Source: Pseudomonas sp. Leaf58
Lineage (GTDB): Bacteria; Pseudomonadota; Gammaproteobacteria; Pseudomonadales; Pseudomonadaceae
Direction: 5' to 3'
Length of the DNA stretch: 64,000 nucleotides
NCBI RefSeq assembly: GCF_003627215.1
Contig: NZ_CP032677.1
Location: forward strand, 811,501 to 875,500
The notes beneath the pieces were generated by a model. The model was given only the letters and a program-made list of their open reading frames with translations, was not told the DNA's origin and searched no databases. The position numbers and the translations under genes were made by a program. Of this stretch, positions 8,735 to 16,970 are shown piece by piece. How positions within the stretch are numbered: position 1 is the first letter of the stretch; each line of letters starts with the position of its first letter.

Positions 8735-10447
8735 CTAGGGCTGCCAGTCAACCCCGCTGTCTTCCAGGTAGGCATCCACCGCCGCGCCCACTGTGGGGTG
8801 AAATGCCTTTTCCCCCATATGTTCGAACAACTCGAACTGGCGCATCTTGTCCTTCACCGGGTCCTTCATCTCGGCAAACTGCAATTCCACGCCCCGCGCC
8901 TCTAGCGCGCGGTCGAGCTCGGCCAGCATGTCCGCCGAGGTGATATCGATGCTGGTCACCGGTTCCGCTGCAATCACCAGCCGTTGCACCGGCGTCGGCG
9001 ACGCATCCACAGCTGCCATCACCGTGCTCTGGAACTGCTCGGCATTGGCAAAGAACAGCGGCGCGTCCCAGCGCAGCAGCACCAGCCCCGGAATGCGTCG
9101 GGCCTGTGGGTAACGTTGCACATCATGGTAGCCGCGCGTGCCATCTACCCGGCCCAGCACCGCATGGTGCGGCCGCCAACCGTCCCATAGGAACTCGATC
9201 ACCGACACTGCCACGGCAATGCAAATACCGGGAATGGCGCCGAATACTGCCACACCGACAAAGCAGGTGAACGACAGCCAGAACTCCCATTGCTGCATGC
9301 GGAAGATGCGCTTGAGGTCGGCGAACTCGAACAGGCCCAGCGCCGCGGCAATCACTACCGCCGCCAGGGCGCTGTTGGGCAGGTGCTGCATCAGGTTGGG
9401 CGCCACCAGCAGCAGCAGGGTCACCGCCAGCGCGCCGATGATGCCGGTGAGCTGCGTCTGCGAACCGGCCGCTTCGGCCACGGGGGTGCGCGATGAGCTG
9501 CTGCTGATGGGGATGCCCTGGAACAGCCCCGAGGCCAGGTTGGCTACCCCAAGGCCGAACATTTCCTGGTTCGGGTTTACTGGGCTTTTCATGCGTGCAG
9601 CGTAGGAGCGTGACAGCACACTGGTATCGGCGAACGACACCAGCGCCACCGCGATGCCGCCGAGCAGCACCTCCACCAGGTCGATATCGCTGACCCAGGG
9701 GAAGACAAAGCTGGGCAAGCCTTGGGGCAGTTCGCCGAGCACTTTGACGCCCTGCTGGTCGAGCCCCAGCAGGCTGACCGCCAGCGTGGCCAGCACCACT
9801 GCGATGAGGATGCCCGGCAAGCGCTTGAATGGCTTGAGCAGCAGGATCAGCGCCAGGCTGCCGCCACCGATCACGAAGCTTGGCCAATGGCCCTGGCCGG
9901 CGAGCAGGGCCTGGATCAGGTTCCAGATGTCCCGCAGCGGGCCCTGGCTGTCGACGGAAATACCGAACAGTTTGGGTAACTGACTGATCAGCACGGTCAG
10001 TGCGATACCGTTCATGTAGCCATAGCGGATCGGCTTGGACAGCAGTTCGGTGATGAAGCCCAGGCGCAGCAGCCCGGCGATTACGCAGAACGCCCCGGCA
10101 ACCAGGGCCATCATGCTGGCGATGGCGATGGCCCGTTGTGGGTCGCTGGCAGCGTACTGCACCACCACCGCCAGGATCGGCGCAGCCAGCGCCGAGTCGG
10201 GGCCCAGCACCAGGATGCGGCTGGGGCCAAACAGGGCATAGGCCAGCAGCGGGATGATGGTGGCGTACAGGCCGTAGATGCCGGGTACGCCGGATGCTTC
10301 GGCATAGGCGATGCCCACCGGCACCAGCATGGTGGTAAGCACCAGGCCGGCGGCGATGTCCTTAGGCAGCCAGGCGGGTTGGTAGTGGAGCAGGGTGACC
10401 AGGCCGGGGAGCCAGCGTTGCCAGTCGAAGCGGGGTTTTTCAGGCAT
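8735..10447 (-). CDS. SulP family anion transporter with STAS domain
   Basis: 570 aa from the ATG at 10447, which gives MPEKPRFDWQRWLPG, the usual SulP start. The longer frame to 10672 adds a non-conserved extension running through a terminator and was rejected. About 12-14 membrane segments occupy residues 20-430. The C-terminal 130 residues form a STAS domain. The family moves sulfate, bicarbonate or dicarboxylates; the ion is unknown here. In the uninterrupted chromosome this gene would lie directly downstream of ychF. Confidence 0.92.
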   Translation of the reverse strand: MPEKPRFDWQRWLPGLVTLLHYQPAWLPKDIAAGLVLTTMLVPVGIAYAEASGVPGIYGLYATIIPLLAYALFGPSRILVLGPDSALAAPILAVVVQYAASDPQRAIAIASMMALVAGAFCVIAGLLRLGFITELLSKPIRYGYMNGIALTVLISQLPKLFGISVDSQGPLRDIWNLIQALLAGQGHWPSFVIGGGSLALILLLKPFKRLPGILIAVVLATLAVSLLGLDQQGVKVLGELPQGLPSFVFPWVSDIDLVEVLLGGIAVALVSFADTSVLSRSYAARMKSPVNPNQEMFGLGVANLASGLFQGIPISSSSSRTPVAEAAGSQTQLTGIIGALAVTLLLLVAPNLMQHLPNSALAAVVIAAALGLFEFADLKRIFRMQQWEFWLSFTCFVGVAVFGAIPGICIAVAVSVIEFLWDGWRPHHAVLGRVDGTRGYHDVQRYPQARRIPGLVLLRWDAPLFFANAEQFQSTVMAAVDASPTPVQRLVIAAEPVTSIDITSADMLAELDRALEARGVELQFAEMKDPVKDKMRQFELFEHMGEKAFHPTVGAAVDAYLEDSGVDWQP

Positions 10448-10586
10448 AGTGCGCGTGTCCAGGGAGAGTGCTGAATCACAGCTTAGATGCTGAATTCCGG
10501 GGGCGCTGTGCGGTCCCTGAAGTCTCAAGCTTGCTGACGCTTCCCACGCCCTACCTATAAGAGCACCAGCGACGGTACAGACAGCG

Positions 10587-10627
10587 CAAAAAAACAAAAC
10601 CCCCTGAGGCGTGAGCCTCAAGGGGTT
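10587..10627 (-). terminator. Rho-independent terminator, probably the original ychF terminator
   Basis: On the minus strand the hairpin AAACCCCTTGAGGC / GCCTCAGGGGGTTT (one bulge/mismatch) is followed by TTGTTTTTTT. It sits 22 bases beyond a displaced ychF stop codon (10650-10652). No intact minus-strand gene now ends just before it except the helicase at 10808, so it most likely served ychF before the element inserted. Confidence 0.85.
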
Positions 10628-10649
10628 TGTGGGTACAGCACGCTGCCGC

Positions 10650-10669
10650 TTAGACGTTAAACCGGAAGT
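10650..10669 (-). other. attachment-site remnant, far end (displaced ychF 3' end)
   Basis: Read on the minus strand, 10673-10650 encodes N-D-F-R-F-N-V-stop. The intact ychF ends M-H-F-R-F-N-V-stop. The shared core is GACGTTRAASCGGAAGT as written on the + strand. The remnant uses TAA where the present ychF uses TGA, so this is the older host end displaced by insertion. Confidence 0.78.
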
Positions 10670-10788
10670 CATTGGGTGCAGGCCTTATGAAGTCCGGACT
10701 TGGGTGCTATCAAGCTGGATGTGTACCCGCTTTGAAACCCGCTTTTGAAGATGCTTATGGTTACGCGATTACAAAGGAGTGGTGCCTT

Positions 10789-10827
10789 ATGAGCCGTCGA
10801 ATCACGTTTAAAGTAGATCCATGGTAA
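10789..10827 (+). other. 12-codon reading frame with strong ribosome site
   Basis: AAAGGAG lies 9 nt before an ATG that encodes MSRRITFKVDPW and then stops. It overlaps the last codons of the primase-helicase in antisense orientation. It may be the head of a gene truncated during element evolution, or chance. No function is proposed. Confidence 0.25.
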
Positions 10828-13180
10828 CCAGGGCGTCGGCCATACGGTAGCCCATCGCTTTGTAACCAGCTTGGCGCTTATCCCACATTCTCATCAGCGC
10901 GACATTCCCCTCGTCAACGAAGTCGATCACTCGCACGTCGGCTTTGTCGGCATGTGATCGATGCAACCGTCCTGCATACTGCTGGAGGATTCCCTTCCAT
11001 GAGATAGGCATTGCCAGCACCAGCGTGTCCAATGGCGGATGATCGAAGCCTTCACCGACCAGTTTTCCCGTCGCCAAGAGTACTCGTGGTGCATCAGGAG
11101 GGAGGCTCTCAAGCTCATGCATACGGGCAATTCGTTGTTTTTTAGGCACTCGCCCATGAAGTGTGAAAAGGTTGTTCACGCGCTGCTTCAACTCCAACTC
11201 CAATGTATCCACATGCTCCGTCCGCTCTGTTAGCACCAGAATTTTTCTACCTTGGCTGTACGCCAGCTCGATTTCCGAGACGATTTTGGCTGTGCGCTCA
11301 AAGTCGTCTGCTAACTTCCGAAAAACGTCTTGGATTCCAGAACCGTCGGGGACCACCACAGGCTTTGGCAGCAGTCGAGGTACGACAGATAGATCATGAG
11401 GTGCGCTCGCCGGTCGAGCAGCAGAGTGTCGGATCGGTCCGCATTGCATGAAAATGATTGGTTGTTGCCCATCTCGTCGCACTGGGGTTGCCGTGAGGCC
11501 CAGCACGTATCGCGCAGTCGCGGTTCTCAGTAATGCCTCGAATGACACTGCTGATAGGTGATGACACTCATCGACGATAATTTGTCCGTAGTTTTTTACG
11601 TGATCGCTGATCTCACCTTTTCGCGATAACGATTGCATTACGGCAATATCGATGATGCCTGTAGGTTTTGCTTTTCCGCCCCCAATCGTTCCGACCACAC
11701 CCTTGCCAACACCCAAGAACGCTTGAACGCGTTCTTGCCACTGTCTTAATAATTCGGTCCGATGCACAAGTATTAATGTGTTAACGCCACGTCTAGCAAT
11801 CAATGCAGCTGCGCTGACCGTTTTACCGAACGCCGTAGGTGCGCAAAGAATTCCGGTATCATGATTCAGCATTTTGCCGATGGCATCTTCCTGGTCTGGA
11901 CGCAACGTCCCGAGGAAACTCACGTCAATCGGGTTACCGGCGAAGCGTTCATCTTGAAACTCAGGAGTTATGCCATTTATCTCTAGCAGCTCCAGCGCAG
12001 CATCCAAGCAGCCTCGGGGCAGCGCAATATGTTTGGGGAAGTTCTGGGCGCAACCGATGATTCTCGGCTTGTTCCACACCGACATGCGCATGGCTTGAGC
12101 TTTGTAGAATTCAGGATTTTGAAACGCGGCTAGTCGGACAAGCTGGTTTGCTAATGGTTGCGGCAACGCCGACTTTTCAAAGTAAATCATGTTAGCCAGC
12201 GTGATGTTGATAGAGGCTGGCAATGGGCACGTCAATTTAGATGACTTTGACTCACGAGCCTTCCAAGGTTCTGCATCGCCGTCGTCGTCAACATACATGA
12301 CTCCCGTAGGGTCCTGCTTCCCCATCGCCTGGGTGACAACGAACGGAATATCCTCCGGAGGCATTTTCTGAACCGATGCTAAGAAGGCCCACTGATCGAG
12401 ATAAGGTTTGAGTTCGCTGTCGACAAAAACGCTGTGGTTGTGAGCTCTGGCTCGCTTTTGCAATGGAAGCGCGATGAGATTTCCGAATCCGCCTTTAGGC
12501 ATGTAGTCCTGATTTGGGAACAACCGATCATAAGAAGTGAGTGCCAATTGGCGTGTACGTTCACATGCATGGCTGATGATTGCCGCACCAAGACGTCGGG
12601 CATCATGAGCGGGAACACTTTGCTTGAAGAAAATCCAGCAATGAGCGCCTTTACCTGAACGGGATATTTCCAGTGCCATCGGTACGTTCAGTTCATGACA
12701 CGACTGAGCGAAGGCTCGTGCATCATCTCGCCATTCGGCTTCATCAAAGTCGACCGCCAGAAGATAGCAGGTGTCATCCGGGAGCAGAGGGTAGATGCCA
12801 ATAACCACTTCACCAGCTAGATGACGATAGACGACCTCATCAGTGAGAGGAAGTAGCTGACGGTTACCGCAGTCGCCGCATTTAATTCGGGGCTTTTCAC
12901 AAACGCCAGGTTTCCATTCATTTGCGCAGGCGGGTGTGTATCCTGATTTGCCTGCCTTGCTTTCCCAGCGAATTGGATAAACGTCTGTCCTACCACGAAA
13001 CAAGCTCCGGAATAGGGCAAGCTTTGCTTCTGTGCCGAACTGTTGTGTGTGTTCTGCTTGAACAACCTCGATCTTGACTGGCTCGGCCGGCAGACGCCAA
13101 TCAATGCCGTGAGCATCCAGCAAGGCGACCAATCTTGCATTCTCAGCCTTTAGCTTCGCCACCAGGCTAGTATCTATCAC
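10808..13180 (-). CDS. TOTE-type archaeo-eukaryotic primase fused to SF2 helicase
   Basis: 790 aa. The N-terminal helix (ENARLVALLDAHGIDWRLP) and Cys85, 94, 101 and 104, a likely zinc site, precede an archaeo-eukaryotic primase core: motif I DFD at 144-146, motif II SGKGAH at 175-180, and FPNQD at 221-225 followed by the conserved GGFGNLIALPLQ block. A DEAD/DEAH-like helicase follows: Walker A APTAFGKT 447-454, DECH 537-540, GLTATP 561-566, and QYAGRLHR near the end. This order matches proteins called TOTE conflict-system primase-helicases, predicted nucleotide-polymerising defence or mobile-element functions. No nuclease domain is visible. GTG start: a stop lies five codons upstream and AGGGG is about 10 nt upstream. 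Confidence 0.9.
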   Translation of the reverse strand: MIDTSLVAKLKAENARLVALLDAHGIDWRLPAEPVKIEVVQAEHTQQFGTEAKLALFRSLFRGRTDVYPIRWESKAGKSGYTPACANEWKPGVCEKPRIKCGDCGNRQLLPLTDEVVYRHLAGEVVIGIYPLLPDDTCYLLAVDFDEAEWRDDARAFAQSCHELNVPMALEISRSGKGAHCWIFFKQSVPAHDARRLGAAIISHACERTRQLALTSYDRLFPNQDYMPKGGFGNLIALPLQKRARAHNHSVFVDSELKPYLDQWAFLASVQKMPPEDIPFVVTQAMGKQDPTGVMYVDDDGDAEPWKARESKSSKLTCPLPASINITLANMIYFEKSALPQPLANQLVRLAAFQNPEFYKAQAMRMSVWNKPRIIGCAQNFPKHIALPRGCLDAALELLEINGITPEFQDERFAGNPIDVSFLGTLRPDQEDAIGKMLNHDTGILCAPTAFGKTVSAAALIARRGVNTLILVHRTELLRQWQERVQAFLGVGKGVVGTIGGGKAKPTGIIDIAVMQSLSRKGEISDHVKNYGQIIVDECHHLSAVSFEALLRTATARYVLGLTATPVRRDGQQPIIFMQCGPIRHSAARPASAPHDLSVVPRLLPKPVVVPDGSGIQDVFRKLADDFERTAKIVSEIELAYSQGRKILVLTERTEHVDTLELELKQRVNNLFTLHGRVPKKQRIARMHELESLPPDAPRVLLATGKLVGEGFDHPPLDTLVLAMPISWKGILQQYAGRLHRSHADKADVRVIDFVDEGNVALMRMWDKRQAGYKAMGYRMADALVTMDLL

Positions 13181-13300
13181 CGTCTTCAGCCCCTACGTCC
13201 CAGGTGAAGCTGTAGCCTCTCGCTACAATCTTCAATGAACCAGTAAGCACTGAGGTTACCAAACAATAGCCCTTGCGATGACGAGGTGTCCAACCTCAGG
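13181..13300 (-). promoter_or_regulatory. Structured leader upstream of the primase-helicase
   Basis: On the minus strand the sequence just before the GTG holds a stem TGTAGC / GCTACA with loop GAGAG (13211-13227). Before it, one GAGGT (complement of 13293-13297) can pair with either of two ACCTC tracts (complements of 13283-13287 and 13252-13256), giving mutually exclusive hairpins. This is attenuator-like. It could equally be coincidence in a hairpin-rich region. Confidence 0.35.
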
Positions 13301-13439
13301 TTTTCATGAAGCTTGAATGGAGCCGGCTTCGCTAGTCTTGGGACTGACCTTCCACCCATCTCGCGTTTCAACTACAGCCATGATCTGTGTCTTCTCTTAC
13401 CTAGCCTGAAGCCCTTCCTCACTTCATCCCGCCAAGAAT

Positions 13440-14290
13440 GTTGAGTGTTATCAGGGATCAAGGCCCCTGCGACCTGTGAGGATGTCCACTGACGCGGGAC
13501 TGGCGGCTCCTTACGACCGGGAGCGAGGGCATCTCATGATCTGGCCTCCTGAGCACCGTTACCGGTGGGCGGGTGGAGGCTACGCTGGCTGACGAGACCA
13601 GCGCCGCGAGATCCTGAGCAAGGTGAAAGCAGCGATGCGATGACCGGGGCATGCCTAACTGTCAGTCAGGTGCAGTCCATTCCCTGGTCTGCGGCACCAT
13701 CATCTGCATTGCTGTTGCTGGTGACATCGGCGTTTGTCACGCCTATTGTCACGAGGGGAGTTGCCGCAAAGCCAAGTGCGATGAGGGCTGCAGCAGTGTC
13801 AGGAGCGCCCGTCTCTTTCCAGGAGAAAGAGACGGGCGCAGGTTGGCGCAAGATTCGGCCAAGCGGATAGGTTGCTGCAGGGCAGCGAAGTAACACGTGT
13901 CGTCTGGCGCACGAAGGTCATGATCTGAAGTAGGCATCCATCACCGGGGGAGGTGACCGGGCGAGCTGCCGGATGCGAGTCGCCATTTAGGGGAGAACCA
14001 CCGCGAGAGCGGCGTGACCTTGAAGGTTCGGGTCACCTGGGGTGCTGTCGTGGACAGCGCTCTTAAGACTCTTGTGTAACGTTTGTACTGGCTTTGGTCA
14101 ACAGTGCTCAGGGCGTTTGATTGGCACCAGTCCGCGGCGGTGGAACAGCTAGGGCAGTGATGTATTTCTTGGGAACCGAGGCCGTTCGTCGATCTCACCG
14201 GTGAGTCCCCGAAGCTGGGAATGCGGAGCCTTCCCAGCTTCGGGGACTTTGACTTGAAAACCAACGAGGCCGAGGGGTGTCGCGGCGACA
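13440..14290 (+). ncRNA. Candidate large structured RNA, element-encoded
   Basis: No reading frame in 13181-14377 has a convincing start, codon pattern or recognisable protein. The + strand forms many strong hairpins: a 15-bp perfect stem at 13805-13839 (loop CAGGA), an 18-bp perfect stem at 14204-14248, GCTGTC/GACAGC near 14044-14058, CCGC-GAGA-GCGG near 14000-14011 (a GNRA loop only on this strand), CGCTGG/CCAGCG near 13583-13603, CACCG/CGGTG near 13553-13567, TCACC/GGTGA near 13940-13955, and a long-range CTGCAGCA/TGCTGCAG pair around the 15-bp stem. The + strand is G- and A-rich in loops. Transcription and boundaries are unproven; a degenerate ribozyme or intron is an alternative. Confidence 0.45.
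14204..14248 (+). repeat. 18-bp perfect inverted repeat
   Basis: AGTCCCCGAAGCTGGGAA is exactly complementary to 14231-14248, with a 9-nt loop TGCGGAGCC. It is followed on the + strand by TTTGACTTG, a weak T-run. It may end the candidate RNA on the + strand, or end the integrase transcript, whose stop lies 130 bases away on the other strand. Confidence 0.75.
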
Positions 14291-14377
14291 ATTGCCTTCG
14301 ACGTTACCAGACCCCCGGCCAAGTCGAATGTGGGGTGTCGGCAGTGTCGCCGCTCTCGCCATATCTGCGGTTCATCC

Positions 14378-15652
14378 TTATCGGATCATGGTTTTGGCGA
14401 TTGGCGTAATATTCGTTTCCCCACGCCTCCATGTTTCGAGCATATCCGCCCACTGCTGCATCATCACTCTACGATCCGCCAGGTACTCCGCCTGATTGTA
14501 GGTGCGCCGCACTGCGTTGGGTTCAGCATGGGCAAGCTGACGCTCAATCCAGTCACCCGGATAACCCATTTCATTGAGTCGAGTGCTGCCCGTGGCTCTG
14601 GTGGCGTGCGGACTGTACTTGCCACTCCACCCCAGTGATTTCAACATCTGGCGGAATGATGCCGCGACCATGGGTTTTGAACGTTCATCTCGATGGGGAA
14701 ACAGATGCTCGTATTTACCAGTAACGGTGTGCAAACCCCTTAACATAGCTACGGCCTGCGTCGGCAGAGGCAGGTTGTGCTCCTTGCGCTTCTTCATTCG
14801 CTCAGCCGGGATACGCCAGCGAGCCGCGTCTAGGTCGAACTCTTCCCAGCGGGCTTCGACCGCTTCATTTGGGCGGCATAACGTTAGCCACATCAGGCGA
14901 AAGGCGACTTCGGTTTCATGGCGCCCGCAGTGGCCTTCCACGTCGCGTAAAAGCTGGCCAATTTCATCGGTCGTCAGCGGACGTTTGTGCTGCGTTTTGT
15001 TAGCGGGCAGGGCGCGGCGGACTGGATAGACCGGGTCTGTATCTGCTCGCAGCGTCGAGACGGCGAGTTCAAAAATACCGGACATGCTCCGTTTGGCCGC
15101 CGCAGCGACCGTCAGGCCGTTTTTCTTCGCTGAGGTGGTGAGCACGTCCAGGATGTGGGCGGGTGTGATGCTTTTGATCGGCCACGGACCAATCTTCGGA
15201 AACACTACGCGCTCGAGCATTTCCAGGCGCTTGACCTTTGTGATGTCTTCCCAGTCTTTGAGTGCCAGCCACTCCCGCGCGACCACCTCGAATGTAGTGG
15301 CGTTGTCTTGCTGCTGCTTGATGCGCAGCAGTTGTCGATGTCTGGCGGGATTGATGCCTTGTTTCACCAGGTCTCGGGCTTTGAGGCGTTCTTCGCGTGC
15401 TTCTGCCAGTGTGAAACGTCGGCCTTTACGACGTGCCAAGGCGTCCTCATCACTCTCGCCACGGGGCGCAATGGCGTAGTCACCCACCGCGAAGGTGCTT
15501 TCCTTGGCGGTGTCTGTGATACGGATGCTGAAGCGGTAACGCCACGCTTTGGTGCCGTTGGGTTTGACCTCGAGATACAGGCCTTTTCCATCCGTGAGTT
15601 TGTAAGGCTTGTCCTTGGGCTTTGCGGTGCGGCATTGGGTATCAGTAAGCAT
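14378..15652 (-). CDS. P4-type tyrosine integrase
   Basis: 424 aa from the ATG at 15652, which has GGAG 8 nt upstream; a longer frame to 15820 was rejected because it runs into the ychF terminator. The N-terminal arm domain (LTDTQCRTAKPKDKPYKLTDGKG region) is the DUF4102-like type of P4/CP4-57 integrases. The catalytic domain shows Arg in CRPNEAV, HATR, the second His in LAHAEPNAV and the nucleophilic Tyr in RRTYNQAEY. It lies immediately inside the ychF attachment site and reads away from it, the usual place for an integrase of such an island. No excisionase gene was recognised. Confidence 0.95.
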   Translation of the reverse strand: MLTDTQCRTAKPKDKPYKLTDGKGLYLEVKPNGTKAWRYRFSIRITDTAKESTFAVGDYAIAPRGESDEDALARRKGRRFTLAEAREERLKARDLVKQGINPARHRQLLRIKQQQDNATTFEVVAREWLALKDWEDITKVKRLEMLERVVFPKIGPWPIKSITPAHILDVLTTSAKKNGLTVAAAAKRSMSGIFELAVSTLRADTDPVYPVRRALPANKTQHKRPLTTDEIGQLLRDVEGHCGRHETEVAFRLMWLTLCRPNEAVEARWEEFDLDAARWRIPAERMKKRKEHNLPLPTQAVAMLRGLHTVTGKYEHLFPHRDERSKPMVAASFRQMLKSLGWSGKYSPHATRATGSTRLNEMGYPGDWIERQLAHAEPNAVRRTYNQAEYLADRRVMMQQWADMLETWRRGETNITPIAKTMIR

Positions 15653-15761
15653 CGTCTGATCTCCGGTTTTCGCCATACCCGTTTTTTGAAATCGGGTTAT
15701 GGGCGTCGTACCCGGAAGACTAGTCAAGGAACGCTCGGATCTCAATGGATGAAAATGGTGG

Positions 15762-15808
15762 CAAAAAAACACAAAATCCCCGTAACGCCTGGCGATCACG
15801 GGGGTTTT
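15762..15808 (-). terminator. Element-supplied rho-independent terminator of ychF
   Basis: On the minus strand AAAACCCCCGT ... ACGGGGATTTT forms a stem (arms around 15778-15783 and 15798-15803, with flanking A/T pairs), followed by GTGTTTTTTT. It lies about 40 bases beyond the ychF stop but inside the element, so the element provides a replacement terminator. Confidence 0.85.
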
Positions 15809-15845
15809 GAAGTCTTTCAAGTACCGTGGAATTCCACGGCACCCA

Positions 15846-15865
15846 TCAGACGTTGAAGCGGAAGT
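15846..15865 (-). other. attachment site, integrase-proximal end (within ychF)
   Basis: The last codons of the intact ychF carry the second copy of the 17-nt core (15849-15865). Two positions differ from the far copy (15855 and 15858 on the + strand). The coding result FNV-stop is preserved, as in islands that rebuild the 3' end of their target gene. Confidence 0.75.
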
Positions 15866-16946
15866 GCATCACATCGCCGTCTTTAACGATGTAGTCCTTG
15901 CCTTCCAGGCGCCACTTACCGGCTTCCTTGGCACCGCTCTCACCCTTGAACTGGATGAAGTCGTCATAGGCCACCACTTCAGCGCGGATGAAGCCTTTTT
16001 CGAAGTCGGTGTGGATAACCCCGGCCGCCTGCGGTGCGGTGGCACCGACGCGTACGGTCCAGGCGCGTACTTCCTGCACGCCGGCAGTGAAGTAGGTTTG
16101 CAGGTTCAGCAGCTCGTAACCGGCACGGATCACACGGTTCAGGCCAGGCTCTTCCAGGCCCAAGGCCTCGAGGAACATGTCCTTTTCTTCACCGTCTTCA
16201 AGCTCGGCGATTTCTGCTTCGATCTTGTTGCACACCGGCACCACCACCGCGCCTTCTTCCTCGGCAATGGCCTTGACCACGTCCAGGTGCGGGTTGTTGT
16301 CGAAGCCGTCTTCGGCCACGTTGGCGATGTACATGACCGGTTTGCTGGTTAGCAGGTGGAAGCCACGAATGACGGCCTTTTCGTCGTCAGCCATGTTCTT
16401 CATCAGGCTGCGCGCAGGCTTGCCTTCGGTGAAGTGCGGGATCAGCTTTTCCAGAATGGCCTTTTGCGCAAGGGCTTCCTTGTCGCCGCCTTTGGCGTTG
16501 CGGGCAACCTTCTGCAGTTGCTTTTCGCAGCTGTCGAGGTCGGCGAAGATCAGCTCGAGGTCGATGATCTCGATGTCACGCTTGGGGTCGACGCTGTTGG
16601 AGACGTGGATCACGTTCTCGTCTTCGAAGCAGCGCACCACGTGGGCAATTGCATCGGTCTCGCGGATGTTGGCGAGGAACTTGTTGCCCAGGCCTTCACC
16701 TTTCGAGGCACCGGCAACCAGGCCGGCGATGTCGACGAACTCCATGGTGGTCGGCAGGATGCGGTTCGGCTTGACGATTTCAGCCAGCGCAGCCAGGCGC
16801 GCATCGGGCATCGGCACGATACCGCTGTTCGGCTCGATGGTGCAGAACGGGAAGTTCTCCGCTGCAATGCCAGACTTGGTCAAGGCGTTGAACAGAGTGG
16901 ACTTGCCGACGTTGGGCAGGCCGACGATGCCGCAATTGAAACCCAT
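15846..16946 (-). CDS. ychF: Redox-regulated ATPase YchF (Obg family)
   Basis: 366 aa, full length. G1 is GLPNVGKST near the N-terminus and G3 is DIAGLV. The G4 position reads NKIEAE rather than NKxD, which explains why YchF proteins prefer ATP over GTP. The C-terminal TGS-like domain ends FRFNV. YchF binds ribosomes and is linked to translation and oxidative stress responses. Its last seven codons were rebuilt by the inserted element without truncating the protein. It lies 24 bases after pth and is probably co-transcribed with it. Confidence 0.97.
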   Translation of the reverse strand: MGFNCGIVGLPNVGKSTLFNALTKSGIAAENFPFCTIEPNSGIVPMPDARLAALAEIVKPNRILPTTMEFVDIAGLVAGASKGEGLGNKFLANIRETDAIAHVVRCFEDENVIHVSNSVDPKRDIEIIDLELIFADLDSCEKQLQKVARNAKGGDKEALAQKAILEKLIPHFTEGKPARSLMKNMADDEKAVIRGFHLLTSKPVMYIANVAEDGFDNNPHLDVVKAIAEEEGAVVVPVCNKIEAEIAELEDGEEKDMFLEALGLEEPGLNRVIRAGYELLNLQTYFTAGVQEVRAWTVRVGATAPQAAGVIHTDFEKGFIRAEVVAYDDFIQFKGESGAKEAGKWRLEGKDYIVKDGDVMHFRFNV

Positions 16947-16970
16947 GGGTATTCCCCTCTCTAAAGGAAA

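Larger units (their letters stand above)
10650..15865. mobile_element. Integrative element inserted in the 3' end of ychF
   Basis: An integrase gene adjoins the intact ychF end. At the other boundary a 17-nt near-copy of the ychF 3' end (10653-10669 versus 15849-15865, 15 identities) precedes an orphan terminator. The insert is visibly less GC-rich than the flanks, notably in the helicase gene. It contains a tyrosine integrase, a primase-helicase and a hairpin-rich segment, and no conjugation, capsid or replication-initiator gene that I recognise. Small palindromes lie just inside both ends (10690-10701, AAGTCCGGACTT; 15824-15839, CCGTGGAATTCCACGG). It is probably a satellite or defence island that needs external help for transfer. 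Confidence 0.8.

Noticed and set aside
10448..10672. N-terminal extension of the SulP transporter
   Set aside because: The frame runs through a rho-independent terminator and the attachment-site remnant; the ATG at 10447 starts the conserved protein.
13186..14291. Short frames in the segment, for example 13186-13371 (minus), 13565-13870 (plus) and 13941-14291 (minus)
   Set aside because: They lack good ribosome sites, show no domain or plausible composition, and overlap the strongest hairpins. They were not called as genes.
13181..14377. Group II intron or retron as explanation of the hairpin-rich segment
   Set aside because: By eye I found no domain V-like stem with the AGC triad and 2-nt bulge and no reverse transcriptase gene anywhere in the element. 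A degenerate ribozyme remains possible but is not supported.
15653..15820. N-terminal extension of the integrase
   Set aside because: It would start within the ychF terminator and has no ribosome site; the ATG at 15652 has GGAG at proper spacing and begins the conserved arm domain.
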